The notes: generated by a model not told the origin, from the letters alone. A stretch of 64,000 nucleotides of DNA from CAYQCE01 sp964415885 (GCA_964415885.1 CAYQCE010000009.1:1-64000), one strand, 5' to 3'; positions 44,801 to 52,905 are shown, numbered from the stretch's first letter. Translations and numbers: made by a program.

Positions 44801-47425
44801 GTGACATTACGCTTTGAAGATGAATGCGGCGCATTCTGTGAGGAGACATTTAACGTGTACTTCGAGATGAATGTTGCGCCGGTTTGCGATCTTCCTGCCT
44901 CCGATGAGTTCTTCGTCTGCGGCGACACTACATTCAGCTTCCCGGTATCCGCCACCGATGCCGATGACAACCTGTCCGGCTGCACGCTGGTATCAGGCGA
45001 CGGCACGCTCGATCAGGGTAACTGGACATTTACCACGAGCGGTCCGGGTGTCTATTCAGCCGAATTCCTCTGTGAGGATGAGTGCGGGGAGACATGCGGC
45101 GGGACAGTTGAGGTCACCGTAAATCAGAATACCGCACCGAGCTGCGAGTTTCCGGGCGATACGGCCATCTTCCTTTGCGAGTCGCAGGAAGTATGCCTCC
45201 CGGTTTCCGGTTCCGATCCGGACGATAATCTCGTGAGTTGCGAGGTGGTCAATGACAAGGGCGGTATTGAAAATGGCGAGTGGTGCTACACTCCGACACA
45301 GGACGAGGTCGTTGAGGTCACTGTTCGCTGCACCGATGAGTGTGGAGCGTACTGCGAGTCTGACTTCGCAATCACATTCGACATTAATGAGGAGCCCGTC
45401 TGCGACATACCGGACGGCGGCGAGTTCTTCGCCTGCTCGGATACTACGTTCAGCTTCCAGATCGGCGCCAGCGATCCGGACGGCAACCTGAGCGGGTGTA
45501 CGAAGATATCCGGCCCGGGAACCTACGATGGCACGACCTGGACATTCACGACCAGCGGAAGCGGCCAGTATATCGGTGATTTCGAGTGTACCGATGAGTG
45601 CGGACTGACGTGCAGCGGCTCGATAGTTGTCGACTTCACGCTCAACTCCGCACCGGTCTGCGATCTTCCGAGCAGCCAGATGATAGGACAGTGCGAGCCG
45701 ATTCCGGTTGCGCTGCCGGTTGCTGCTACGGACGTCGATGACAATCTCGCATCATGCCAGGTGGTCAGCGGTCCGGGTACGATTCAGAACGGTCTGTGGC
45801 AGTACACACCGACCGGTTCCGAGACTGTCAACGTTACGGTTCGTTGCACAGATGAGTGCGGTGCCTACTGTGAGGATAGTTTCGAGATCACGATAGACAT
45901 CGGTCAGGAATACTGCGTACCACCGCTTTTGACCATTGAGAAGACGCACGGTGCGATTCAGGGTCGAATAGATACACTCAAGATAACAATGGAAAACAGC
46001 CAGCTTCAGATGGGCGGGTTCGACTTCCTGATCGCCTACGACGCCTCGGCCCTGACGGTTTCGGACGTTTTGCCGGGTCAGTTGCTCGTTGATTGCGGAT
46101 GGGAGTACTTCACATACCGTCACGGCCCGTTCGGCCAGTGTGACGGGCCATGCCCGAGCGGATTTCTCCGCATAGTGGCGATGGCCGAGCTCAATGACGG
46201 TCCGAACCATCCGGATTGTTATGGTCCGAGCACGACCGATCCAAGCGAGCTGGTTACGATACTCTTCTATGTCACCAACGATAGAACATATGAATGTCAG
46301 TATGCTCCGGTTGAGTGGTTCTGGTTCGACTGCGGCGACAACTCGATCTCCAATGTCGAGGGTACTGTGCTCTATGTCGATAAGATCGTCTACCGCTTCG
46401 AGGGCGATGTCTACTGGGATGAGGAAGACAACGTCGACTATCCCGAGTCCGAGCGTATTCCGCATGTCGGTGCGCCGGATGCCTGCCTTGAGCCGCTGCC
46501 CGGAAAGCCTGGGGCAATACGGTTCCTCGAGTTCAAGAACGGCGGTGTGGATATCATCTGTGCGGATTCGATCGATGCTCGCGGTGATGTTAACCTCAAC
46601 GAGGTCGCGAATGAGATCGGTGATGCTGTTCTCTTCACTAACTACTTCATCTACGGTATGGCCGTATTCACGCTGAATGTGGAGGGCCAGATTGCGGCAT
46701 CGGATGTGAATGCCGATGGTCGTCCGCTCACCGTTGGTGATCTGGTCTACCTCGTCAGGATAGTCACCGGCGATGCCGCCCCGTACTCGAAAATCACCGG
46801 ATTCGAGCACGAGGCCGTGCTCGGTATGAACGAGACCGCGACCGGGCTTGATCTCTCGCTAAGCAGTGCAACCGATATCGGCGCTGTCTATCTTACCTTC
46901 GATGCACGTGATGCGACCGTTTCCGACGTTACTCTCACGAGTGAACTCGGAGATATGAGCGTCAAGCATGGTGTTGTTGAAGGCGAGCTTCGCGTGCTGA
47001 TCTTCGACATCGGCGAGGGCAGGATACGCTCCGGCAGCAGCGATATCCTGAACATAGTCGCCGAAGGCTCACTCGAGCTGATTGACTATGAAATAGTCGA
47101 TTATTACGGCGCTGATGTTAGCGTCTCGCTGAAAAACGAGATCGTACCGACAGACTTCAAGCTCGCGCAGAATTATCCTAACCCGTTCAATCCGGAAACG
47201 GAGATTTCGCTCTATCTGCCGGAGACTACCGACTGGTCGATAGCGATCTACAACATCGCCGGTCAGAAGGTAAAGACCTTCACCGGATTCAGTTCTGCGG
47301 GATCTGTCACCGTTCGCTGGTTCGGTCGGGATGACAACGGAGCCGAGGTTGCCTCGGGTGTCTACTTCTACAAGGCGACTGCCGGCAATTACAGTGAAAC
47401 GAAAAAGATGCTTCTGCTCAAGTAG
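41831..47425 (+). CDS. Giant multi-domain surface protein with HYR, Ig-like, cohesin-like, dockerin-like and sorting domains
   Basis: This 1864-residue exported protein opens with a signal peptide (LLSALFVMLMLLSTSVFAAG). A DUF4114-like domain (about 105-190; EDLVDGGDEDHNDLVIKIRF) follows. Six HYR repeats lie at about 287-757, five of them with DNDPGECG-like loops. Seven cysteine-rich Ig-like repeats at about 760-1360 strictly alternate between two types. Then come a cohesin-like domain (about 1362-1515; MGGFDFLIAYDASALTVSDV), a dockerin-like segment (about 1580-1653; ASDVNADGRPLTVGDLVYLV) and a C-terminal domain. The last ends NYPNPFNPET...IYNIAGQKVKT...ASGVYFYK, as in type IX-secreted proteins. 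It is probably an adhesive or scaffold protein on the cell surface. HYR units 1 and 2 share a 164-base identical stretch. A strong promoter and a terminator frame the gene, so it is transcribed alone. Confidence 0.9.
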   Translation: MRGKLLLSALFVMLMLLSTSVFAAGNLPDSLTTKLALNESNLQTLLDDLGYDIDVDEDELGTEVFCALPGQNLATIILEVAGSASSASSGWYVAGDSSSLNELFTGAAGPGDSVSFAIGSGDSVGFYLDARDYGSQTDLWFTENWMNDDGYDHAWVFATGVPHEYLIAWEDLVDGGDEDHNDLVIKIRFANQVPTVTLPDDFTESQCTPADICFDVDAADANCEGDTITLEMVSGYGSFTTVTDQASISTSHCFTPTGSGTYEFIFKVTDVVGDEGFDTLTVTVAQDDEPPVAICPSDIVVDNDPGECGAIVSFTVDGTDNCAGVTTTATPASGSSFPIGTTQVEVVATDAAGNADTCNFDVTVNDTEAPVADCPADITVDNDPGECGAIVSFTVDGTDNCAGVTTTATPASGSSFPIGTTQVEVVATDAAGNADTCNFDVTVLETEPPVLTCPTDIIVANDPGQCGAVVTFDPTATENCGSATITANPASGSVFPIGITTVEVIATDGSGNADTCYFDVTVNDTEAPVAECPSDISIGNDPGECGAVVDFTPTANDNCAGVTVSSTPASGSFFDVGTTTVEVIAFDAAGNADTCYFDVTVQDLEDPILQCSGTIEVDNDPGECGAIVNFTSTVTDNCPGATVTCDPASGSFFDVGTTTVNCTAIDAAGNESVCSFAVIVNDTENPMIACPPDVQLDCGDPTDPANTGEATATDNCDTDLDITYTDVQVDNVITRTWTATDDEGNNASCDQTITLGDGTPPVCSVPNDTTIFQCDFAEVQLPVSATHDATCEVISGPGVISGGYWVYTPTSEGTVNVTVRCTDECDYFCEASFSVTFDLNAAPVCSTPPAEDFFVCEDTTFNLEFLSEDEDGNLAGCTMVSGPGTFDPVTNVWTFTTSGTGTYAATFECVDECGATCTGELAVNVTVNSAPVCSVPNDTTVFQCSPAQVAFPFSVTDTDGNIVDSAIVSGPGALVDGNWVFTPLAADTFSVTLRFEDECGAFCEETFNVYFEMNVAPVCDLPASDEFFVCGDTTFSFPVSATDADDNLSGCTLVSGDGTLDQGNWTFTTSGPGVYSAEFLCEDECGETCGGTVEVTVNQNTAPSCEFPGDTAIFLCESQEVCLPVSGSDPDDNLVSCEVVNDKGGIENGEWCYTPTQDEVVEVTVRCTDECGAYCESDFAITFDINEEPVCDIPDGGEFFACSDTTFSFQIGASDPDGNLSGCTKISGPGTYDGTTWTFTTSGSGQYIGDFECTDECGLTCSGSIVVDFTLNSAPVCDLPSSQMIGQCEPIPVALPVAATDVDDNLASCQVVSGPGTIQNGLWQYTPTGSETVNVTVRCTDECGAYCEDSFEITIDIGQEYCVPPLLTIEKTHGAIQGRIDTLKITMENSQLQMGGFDFLIAYDASALTVSDVLPGQLLVDCGWEYFTYRHGPFGQCDGPCPSGFLRIVAMAELNDGPNHPDCYGPSTTDPSELVTILFYVTNDRTYECQYAPVEWFWFDCGDNSISNVEGTVLYVDKIVYRFEGDVYWDEEDNVDYPESERIPHVGAPDACLEPLPGKPGAIRFLEFKNGGVDIICADSIDARGDVNLNEVANEIGDAVLFTNYFIYGMAVFTLNVEGQIAASDVNADGRPLTVGDLVYLVRIVTGDAAPYSKITGFEHEAVLGMNETATGLDLSLSSATDIGAVYLTFDARDATVSDVTLTSELGDMSVKHGVVEGELRVLIFDIGEGRIRSGSSDILNIVAEGSLELIDYEIVDYYGADVSVSLKNEIVPTDFKLAQNYPNPFNPETEISLYLPETTDWSIAIYNIAGQKVKTFTGFSSAGSVTVRWFGRDDNGAEVASGVYFYKATAGNYSETKKMLLLK
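42731..43131 (+). repeat. Two tandem HYR units with a 164-bp identical core
   Basis: Bases 42731-42894 and 42968-43131 are identical over 164 positions, offset by 237 bases (79 codons). The other HYR units in the gene are much more diverged. This points to a recent in-frame duplication or gene conversion, and is also a place where short-read assembly could miscount units. Confidence 0.85.
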
Positions 47426-47450
47426 CAGGGTACCCCTGTCTCAATAGATA

Positions 47451-47494
47451 CGAATCCCCCTTTGTCGGCTGAAGCCGGAGGGGGATTCGTTTTT
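47451..47494 (+). terminator. Rho-independent terminator after giant surface protein
   Basis: CGAATCCCCC (47451-47460) pairs over 10 bases with 47480-47489, with a small inner GGCT/AGCC hairpin, and is followed by TTTTT. Confidence 0.88.
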
Positions 47495-47506
47495 GCGACA
47501 AATCTC

Positions 47507-47534
47507 TTGCGGGATCATTCCGACGGATTATATT
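47507..47534 (+). promoter_or_regulatory. Promoter for tRNA-Leu(CAG)
   Basis: TTGCGG (47507-47512) and TATATT (47529-47534) are spaced by 16 bases, placing the transcript start about 9 bases before the tRNA. It lies between the terminator and the tRNA, where a promoter is needed. Confidence 0.5.
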
Positions 47535-47549
47535 GTAGCCCGAGAAAAT

Positions 47550-47633
47550 GCCGAAGTGGTGAAACAGGTAGACACGCTGTGTTCAGGGCGCAGTGTCCTT
47601 GCGGGCGTGGGGGTTCGAATCCCCCCTTCGGCA
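47550..47633 (+). tRNA. tRNA-Leu (anticodon CAG)
   Basis: The acceptor GCCGAAG pairs with 47626-47632, the discriminator is A, and the anticodon stem CTGTG/CGCAG carries the loop TTCAGGG with anticodon CAG. A long class II variable arm and a T arm with GTTCGAAT are present. CCA is not encoded. It decodes CUG leucine codons. Confidence 0.97.
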
Positions 47634-47720
47634 TTTGAAACTCCCCCAGTAAAGGCAATCATTGCATTTGACTTGTACCGAGAAGACCATTGATGTTGGA
47701 CTGTTCGACCAGAGAGATAG

Positions 47721-49445
47721 TTAGTTTGATTCGCTGAATTTCGCGAGTCTTTTGATGAAGTTACGGAGCTTGTCGGCACCGACAGCTTTTCCGAGTTCCT
47801 TTGCAATTGCTCTGGAGCGCCGCACGTGTGTCTGAAGCGTGTCTTTCATGCGGATTTCAGCGATCGTGACTCCCGGCATCGCCAGTGCCTTCGCCACCTC
47901 TGCAGTATAGTCGCTGGAGAGGAGCATGTAGTTGGCTCCGATGCCTTTCGCGAACTGTTCGAAGTCGACCTGTGATGTCTTTGTGGCGTGCCCTCTGCCG
48001 TAGCGCGAGAGCTGCTGGATGCGGATCTGTCCGAGATTGTTGTCATTGACGAGCAGAACAAGCAACTGGAGGTTCTCTCGGACTGCGGTCGTCAGCTCCG
48101 TACCGGTCATGAGCATTCCGCCGTCACCAACCACGAGTACGACCGGAATATCCGGCCGGGCTGCCTTCGCGCCGACGGCCGCCGGTGCACCGTATCCCAT
48201 CGACTGAAAGTCAGACGGTGCGAGCATACCGCGTGCGCACTCGACACTGAACCGCGTTCGCACGAGAAGCTGATGGAGACCGGAGTCTGTGACAACGACG
48301 CATTCCTTCGGTAGCATCTTTCGCAATACGTCTACGACATGCGGTTCCTTTTCACCACCGCCGCTTTTCGGTACTGGCAGGAGCTTGAATGCCCGTTCTC
48401 GATCCAGCTCATGCTGTAACTTGATGTCTTTCATTTCAGCATCAGTCCATGCCGATTTCAAGTCGGTACCGGTAATCGCCTGGCTCAGAGCTTGTGCAAA
48501 CGACGGGATGTCTGCTTCGATGGCGATCGATGCGGGGTAGTTGGCGTTGAGTACATTCTTTGATGCATCAATATGGATGAGCTTTTCCTGTGGCAGGTTC
48601 AAGCGATAACCTGCGGAGCCATTGTGAGAGAACTTGCATCCGAGAGCGAGTACGAGATCGCTCTTGCCGAGTACACGGTTGACGGTCTTGATTCCCCATG
48701 AGCCGAAGTCGGAGCAGACGGCCAATGGATGGCTTTCGGGTACGATTCCTCGACCGGAACAGGTGGCAATAACTGGCGCATTCAATTTCTCTGCGATTTC
48801 GACGATCTTCTTCGCGCATCCGGCTGCCCCTTGACCAAGGAAGAGCGCAACTCGGGATGAACTTTCGATTGATGCTATAACTTGCTCGATTTGCTCTCTG
48901 AGGACCTTCGACTCCTGTATGAGGCCATCACGCGGTTCGCTCCGATTCGCGGGTTCCTCCACAATACGATTGTCTATTTCGACTATCACCGGCCCAGGTT
49001 CGCCGGATAGCGCGGCGTAACATGCCTCGGCTACATTCTGTTCGGCATCCTTCGCATTGTCCAGCCGTATGTATGCCTTGGAGATACTCCTGGAGATCGC
49101 CTCGTGATCGATTTCCTGCAGCCCGAACGCCATTTTCTGTTCGTCGGGCGCCTTGACGAGCAGGTGCACGAATGCGGCGGAGTCGTGGTATGCTTCGGCT
49201 ATTCCCGTGGATGCAAGCGTGAACCCGGGACCCTGTATTGTCGCGACAGCGCCAAGTTTCCCGGACGAGCGATAGTAGCCATTTGCAGCCATTGTTGCGC
49301 CGATCTCTGTTGTGGTCAGCACGGTGCGGATCCCGGATTTTCGTACGCATTCGAAGAATGATACTGACTGTGTGCCGGGGATGCCGAAGACAATCTCGAT
49401 TCCCGCACGCTTCAGGCACTCACAGATAAAATCACCGTTTGTCAT
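47721..49445 (-). CDS. Thiamine diphosphate-dependent enzyme (acetolactate synthase-like)
   Basis: This 574-residue protein has the three-domain layout of the acetolactate synthase/benzoylformate decarboxylase family. The N-terminal PYR domain has the catalytic glutamate in TTEIGATMAANGYYR. The central domain has FLGQGAAGCAKKIVEIAEKL. The PP domain has VGDGGMLMTGTE and VLLVNDNNLGQI for thiamine diphosphate and metal. It decarboxylates a 2-oxoacid and may ligate or release the product. A small regulatory ilvN partner is not next to it, so branched-chain amino acid synthesis is not assured. It starts 26 bases after the FemAB-like gene, in a three-gene cluster of unknown purpose. Confidence 0.85.
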   Translation of the reverse strand: MTNGDFICECLKRAGIEIVFGIPGTQSVSFFECVRKSGIRTVLTTTEIGATMAANGYYRSSGKLGAVATIQGPGFTLASTGIAEAYHDSAAFVHLLVKAPDEQKMAFGLQEIDHEAISRSISKAYIRLDNAKDAEQNVAEACYAALSGEPGPVIVEIDNRIVEEPANRSEPRDGLIQESKVLREQIEQVIASIESSSRVALFLGQGAAGCAKKIVEIAEKLNAPVIATCSGRGIVPESHPLAVCSDFGSWGIKTVNRVLGKSDLVLALGCKFSHNGSAGYRLNLPQEKLIHIDASKNVLNANYPASIAIEADIPSFAQALSQAITGTDLKSAWTDAEMKDIKLQHELDRERAFKLLPVPKSGGGEKEPHVVDVLRKMLPKECVVVTDSGLHQLLVRTRFSVECARGMLAPSDFQSMGYGAPAAVGAKAARPDIPVVLVVGDGGMLMTGTELTTAVRENLQLLVLLVNDNNLGQIRIQQLSRYGRGHATKTSQVDFEQFAKGIGANYMLLSSDYTAEVAKALAMPGVTIAEIRMKDTLQTHVRRSRAIAKELGKAVGADKLRNFIKRLAKFSESN

Positions 49446-49470
49446 TTGCTCATCCGTTGTTGGTGAGATG

Positions 49471-50520
49471 TCACCGACGGCGAATACCGGCTTTTCTCAG
49501 AACCGCAGTTCCTCGAGACGAAACCCGTTCGAGTATTCGACTCGATGCGCATTTCAGCCCGTTTTCTTTGCTGACAACGAGATTCGTCACGAGCCTGCCG
49601 CCCAGTTGGCTTTTGAACTTTGCTACCGGATTGAGAGCCGCGTCCGTGAGATCATTAGCCTTGTAGCCGAGCTCGGAGAGCGACTGAAACACGCGCCACC
49701 GGAGACAGGGGTTCACGCCGTGCTTCATGTACTCATCGCTCGCAGCAGCGCTCACCGTGTGAGTTACGGGATGCTCTCCGAGGAGAACGAGTTGTGTTGC
49801 TACCGACTTGCCGTTGTTCGTGCGCAGGTGATACAGCCTGCAGAGGTCGTTTGCCTTCAGAGTGTCGAAGTACTTCCTGAAGTCCTTCTTCGGAAGATAA
49901 AGCGGAGCGCCCTTTCGCTCATGAATTTCCCTGTGGAGATCGAAGAAGCTATCGAAATCGTCATCCTCGCTGAACTCGAATTCTCCGGACTCGCACCGCC
50001 TCACGAGCCGCCGAAGATTGTGCGCGATCGTGGACCAGGTTTTGTCCAGGTCGTCGATGTCAACTTCGTAGCTGTATCCGAGGTCGATTTTCCAGCCTCG
50101 CGATGCGAAGACGCGGATATCATCGATAGTATGCCGGTTTCGGAATCGAATTCGATCATAGTGCTGTTGCGAGAGCGCCTCTTCGAGGGCATCCATGGCT
50201 TCAAGCGCGCGGGATGTCGCCTCCGATGGGTACTTCGTAGGATGATCCTGCAGCACGATCCCGTTGTAGTAGAGAAGCAGTCTGTTGGTGACTTCGTCGA
50301 TTATGCCGCGCTTATGTTCATACAGTGCAATCCCGCCGAGCATCTCTTCGCCTTTGCAGGCGGCGAGCACTTTGAAATTTCCCCCGGTAACGCCGCAGAG
50401 CGCATCGAGATATTCGGTCCGGCTGTATACACTTCCGGCCGGAGAAGTAACTACCAGATTATTCCATTCGGGGAACTGCTCCTCGGACAGTATTTTCGTT
50501 TCGATCTTCTTCTTGCCCAT
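49471..50520 (-). CDS. FemAB/GNAT-like acyl- or aminoacyltransferase
   Basis: This 349-residue protein resembles the peptidoglycan-bridge FemAB / BioF2-like GNAT group. SPAGSVYSRTEYLDAL is near the N-terminus, a central HNLRRLVRRCESGEFEF follows, and a C-terminal GNAT half contains HGVNPCLRWRVFQSLSELGY. Such proteins move an aminoacyl or acyl group to a cell-wall, lipid or peptide amine; the substrate is unknown. Its ATG overlaps the TAA of the ATP-grasp gene (TAATG), so the two are translationally coupled. The ATP-grasp partner may make a peptide-like bond upstream of this step. Confidence 0.75.
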   Translation of the reverse strand: MGKKKIETKILSEEQFPEWNNLVVTSPAGSVYSRTEYLDALCGVTGGNFKVLAACKGEEMLGGIALYEHKRGIIDEVTNRLLLYYNGIVLQDHPTKYPSEATSRALEAMDALEEALSQQHYDRIRFRNRHTIDDIRVFASRGWKIDLGYSYEVDIDDLDKTWSTIAHNLRRLVRRCESGEFEFSEDDDFDSFFDLHREIHERKGAPLYLPKKDFRKYFDTLKANDLCRLYHLRTNNGKSVATQLVLLGEHPVTHTVSAAASDEYMKHGVNPCLRWRVFQSLSELGYKANDLTDAALNPVAKFKSQLGGRLVTNLVVSKENGLKCASSRILERVSSRGTAVLRKAGIRRR

Positions 50521-51776
50521 TAAAGCCTGACCTTACCGTGCGTTTCTGCCGATTCGTCCGACATTCCCAGCCTGTTCTTAACAGACCACATAATGCGCCT
50601 GGCTGTTCCGACGAGAGACGGCATTGGGTCCCTTAATGACAGATTCGCCTTCTTTGCGGTAATCCAGGATCCAATCCAACTGCTCACACTCAGTTTCCCG
50701 CTTTTTACCATCTCCAGCCCGGCGAAGAGATCATAGTACGGATAGACAAGACCGTGTCCAGTACGATAGTTGCCGACTGTCTCGACATCCCGTTCGAGCG
50801 CATCCTGATACGCCATCAGCGCCACAGGCACACGGCAAATCTCTGCGAACCAGATGTACCACCACGGGCGAACATTGACCTCGAGCAGCTTGAACTCGTT
50901 GTCTCGCGGGTCAAGCTTGAATTCGGCGGAGAAAATGCCCCGGTAGCTGGTTTTCTCAAGAAGCATCATAAGCGAGTCGTGTGCGGCCTGCACCTCCGAG
51001 ATCGGCACACTTACAACGAAAGAACTGTTGCCGAAGTCCGGCGGATACATTCTGAGCCTGTGACGCGCGAACGACGCGCGACAGACTCCATGCCGGTCGA
51101 CGAAACCATCGATGAAATAGTGATTTGAGGCTGGTCCGGGAATGTACTCCTGATAGACCGCCTCCATTCCGAGAGAGCTGACTCGATTGTATTTGTCGAG
51201 GGCGTCTTCGTACGACTTCAGTCGAAACGCCTTCACTCTGAATGTCTTGAAGAACTTCTCTGAATCTGTTGGCTTGAGGAATGAGTTGGTTATCCGGTCT
51301 CTTGCCACCGCATCGAGGTCTGATTTCTCGGAGAGAATCAGTGTGGAAGGATGTGGTATTCCGAGCGAGACCATGAGCTCGGCAAGACTGGCCTTGTCCA
51401 TGAGCTGCTTTACTACGCTCTCCTCCGGGAGGCTGAATCTGTAGTTTGATCGAAGTTCAGTCGGAAGGGCGGACAATGCCCGTGTCCAGCTATCGCTGCA
51501 TGGCATGATCACGAGGCGTCTAAATGGAAGCGATTTCAGGTAGCCGGCGAGATCGCCGTCAGGACACGTTTCCTTTCTTTCGACCGGTACCCAGTTGAAC
51601 CACCTTGAGGCACGGACGAAGCCGGACTGCCGTCCGGCTGCGTAGCATTTGATACCGTGTGATGCAAGAGACCGCATTACCCCGAGCGCTGTGATACCGG
51701 TACCCAGTATCAGAACCGGAGGATTTGTATCTTCCGATTTGGCAGCCCCTGAACTATGTCCCAAGCTCGGATTCAC
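50520..51776 (-). CDS. ATP-grasp ligase (carboxylate-amine ligase-like)
   Basis: This protein of about 418 residues has an N-terminal Rossmann-like pre-ATP-grasp part (VLILGTGITALGVMRSLASH). An ATP-grasp fold follows, with FLKPTDSEKFFKTFRVK, QEYIPGPASNHYFIDGFVDR and the metal-binding SAEFKLDPRDNEFKLLEVN. It would activate a carboxylate with ATP and join it to an amine or another nucleophile. GTG51776 is chosen after a weak AGG; the open frame extends 26 codons further without support. It is the first gene of a cluster with a FemAB-like transferase and a TPP enzyme. Confidence 0.8.
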   Translation of the reverse strand: MNPSLGHSSGAAKSEDTNPPVLILGTGITALGVMRSLASHGIKCYAAGRQSGFVRASRWFNWVPVERKETCPDGDLAGYLKSLPFRRLVIMPCSDSWTRALSALPTELRSNYRFSLPEESVVKQLMDKASLAELMVSLGIPHPSTLILSEKSDLDAVARDRITNSFLKPTDSEKFFKTFRVKAFRLKSYEDALDKYNRVSSLGMEAVYQEYIPGPASNHYFIDGFVDRHGVCRASFARHRLRMYPPDFGNSSFVVSVPISEVQAAHDSLMMLLEKTSYRGIFSAEFKLDPRDNEFKLLEVNVRPWWYIWFAEICRVPVALMAYQDALERDVETVGNYRTGHGLVYPYYDLFAGLEMVKSGKLSVSSWIGSWITAKKANLSLRDPMPSLVGTARRIMWSVKNRLGMSDESAETHGKVRL

Positions 51777-52065
51777 GCAAGCCTCGTAACGCACCGAAGT
51801 GAAGTATCCGAAATGGATTGATGCCACAGACCGGACAGTGCTCAAGCATAGCAATCATGACTGTAGGTCCCAAAGGACCACAAGATAGGTCATCGCTCTG
51901 CCGGTCGCAAGCTTTTACTCTTTCGTCGGCCGTTGGGGTAAGTTCCTCCACACGAAGTTCATGTGGAGTCACGCGATGCTGCCAAATGTGGTGAAAACAC
52001 TCCCGTATAGGTCCCGAGTGTGTTGTGTTGGCTTGGTCGTATTCGACGGCACAAAGACTCTCTGA
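51777..52065. other. Gap between pilin and ATP-grasp genes
   Basis: An open minus-strand frame of 110 codons spans this gap but has no ribosome site or family resemblance. I see no gene here; the promoter of the ATP-grasp cluster is presumably in it but I cannot place it. Confidence 0.3.
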
Positions 52066-52087
52066 GATGAGGCGTTTCCGCCTCATC
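52066..52087 (-). terminator. Hairpin downstream of pilin gene
   Basis: GATGAGGCG (52066-52074) pairs perfectly with CGCCTCATC (52079-52087) around a 4-base loop, 28 bases after the pilin stop. The tail on the minus strand is not T-rich, so it may be a weak terminator or an mRNA-stabilising end. Confidence 0.5.
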
Positions 52088-52114
52088 CGCCGGGTCGTTC
52101 ATCAGGATGTTTAC

Positions 52115-52600
52115 CTACCACTCGTATGCGTAAGCCGGGGTAGTGTTGAGCTTCAAACCGACAGTATCGGCGCCGTCAACAACAGGCTGAACCTGATAGA
52201 TGATGAACCTCTCTCCGCCGTTTACCCACCCGCCGGATATGGCGGTTTTCGGATTGTACATGACCCAGTTACCGGTTGCACGCCATGACCAGCTTCCATC
52301 GGGCGTGTTCACGGTTGTTATCGGGTCGTTGCCGCCCTCGTAGTTGGTTGGTGTGTTTGAGAGCAGGTCAAACGGATTCTGGAGCTGAATCGATTCACCC
52401 TCGACGAATTGCTTGGCGACATAGATCGACATTGCAGATTCGAGGTTGGAGACCATGGATGCCACCGAGGCTTTTTCGGCCTCTTCGGTAACTTTGAAGA
52501 GCTTGGGAATCGCAACCGCTGCGAGGATGGCCAGCACGACAATGATAACCACCAGTTCGATCAAAGTGAATCCGCGACTGCTTTTGAGCATTCTTGACAT
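52115..52600 (-). CDS. Type IV pilin / type II pseudopilin-like protein
   Basis: This 161-residue prepilin has a short basic leader MSRMLKSSRG, cleaved before F11, then FTLIELVVIIVVLAILAAVA with Glu at mature position 5. The exported part is small and ends near WVNGGERFIIYQVQ. It could be a major pilin or a minor pseudopilin of a type II system; no assembly gene is in this window to decide. GGGAGGAAG precedes ATG52600. The upstream 480 bases contain a terminator-bearing structured RNA candidate on the same strand. Confidence 0.9.
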   Translation of the reverse strand: MSRMLKSSRGFTLIELVVIIVVLAILAAVAIPKLFKVTEEAEKASVASMVSNLESAMSIYVAKQFVEGESIQLQNPFDLLSNTPTNYEGGNDPITTVNTPDGSWSWRATGNWVMYNPKTAISGGWVNGGERFIIYQVQPVVDGADTVGLKLNTTPAYAYEW

Positions 52601-52760
52601 AGTTCTTCCTCCCGCAGTATATTGTCCGGGTTCGCTACACTTCTCTTGGGGGCAAGGCTTTGCCGGTCTTGCACACTTCTAATATTATGTTTCGGAACGA
52701 AAGAGGAAAAATTGAGCCGGGAGCGAATCTCGGATCAAAAAAGTCCTGTTGAAGTTTCGA

Positions 52761-52905
52761 ACAAAAAATAACTCCGGGTCTGGATAACCAAACCCGGAGC
52801 CCATGAAACGCACGAAAAGAAGGATCGCTCAGCGATAACGCCTTGCATAACGTTAAACGTTCTGAGCGATACTTAAGTTTCAAAAAAGTAAGGATTTTGT
52901 CAAGA
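52761..52905 (-). ncRNA. Candidate structured RNA or attenuated leader upstream of pilin
   Basis: On the minus strand a TTGACA lies near 52900. A 9-bp stem follows: 52870-52862 pairs with 52832-52824 (ATCGCTCAG/CTGAGCGAT), enclosing an AACGT/ACGTT hairpin. The second strand can instead fold locally as ATCGC-TGA-GCGAT. A clear intrinsic terminator comes next, CTCCGGGT (52799-52792) with ACCCGGAG (52779-52772) and TTATTTTTT. No open frame fits between. It could be a free small RNA of about 130 bases or a riboswitch-like leader whose terminator controls the pilin. No known class was recognised, and the -10 box is unclear. Confidence 0.4.

Noticed and set aside
49312..50523. 403-codon plus-strand frame over the FemAB-like gene
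   Set aside because: The minus-strand frame has a coupled start, a sensible protein and operon context; the plus-strand frame has none.
51754..52086. 110-codon minus-strand frame between pilin and ATP-grasp genes
   Set aside because: No ribosome site, no recognisable motif, overlaps the ATP-grasp start, and begins inside a hairpin.
52621..52672. Possible c-di-GMP riboswitch or sigma-54 promoter just upstream of the pilin
   Set aside because: A GGCAAAGCC-like string is present, but the conserved GEMM cores are missing, and GG and GC are 9 rather than 10 bases apart for a -24/-12 promoter.
52824..52870. Integron attC-like site
   Set aside because: AACG and GTTA inverted pieces suggest it, but the full R and L box arrangement is not there and no integrase or cassette is nearby.
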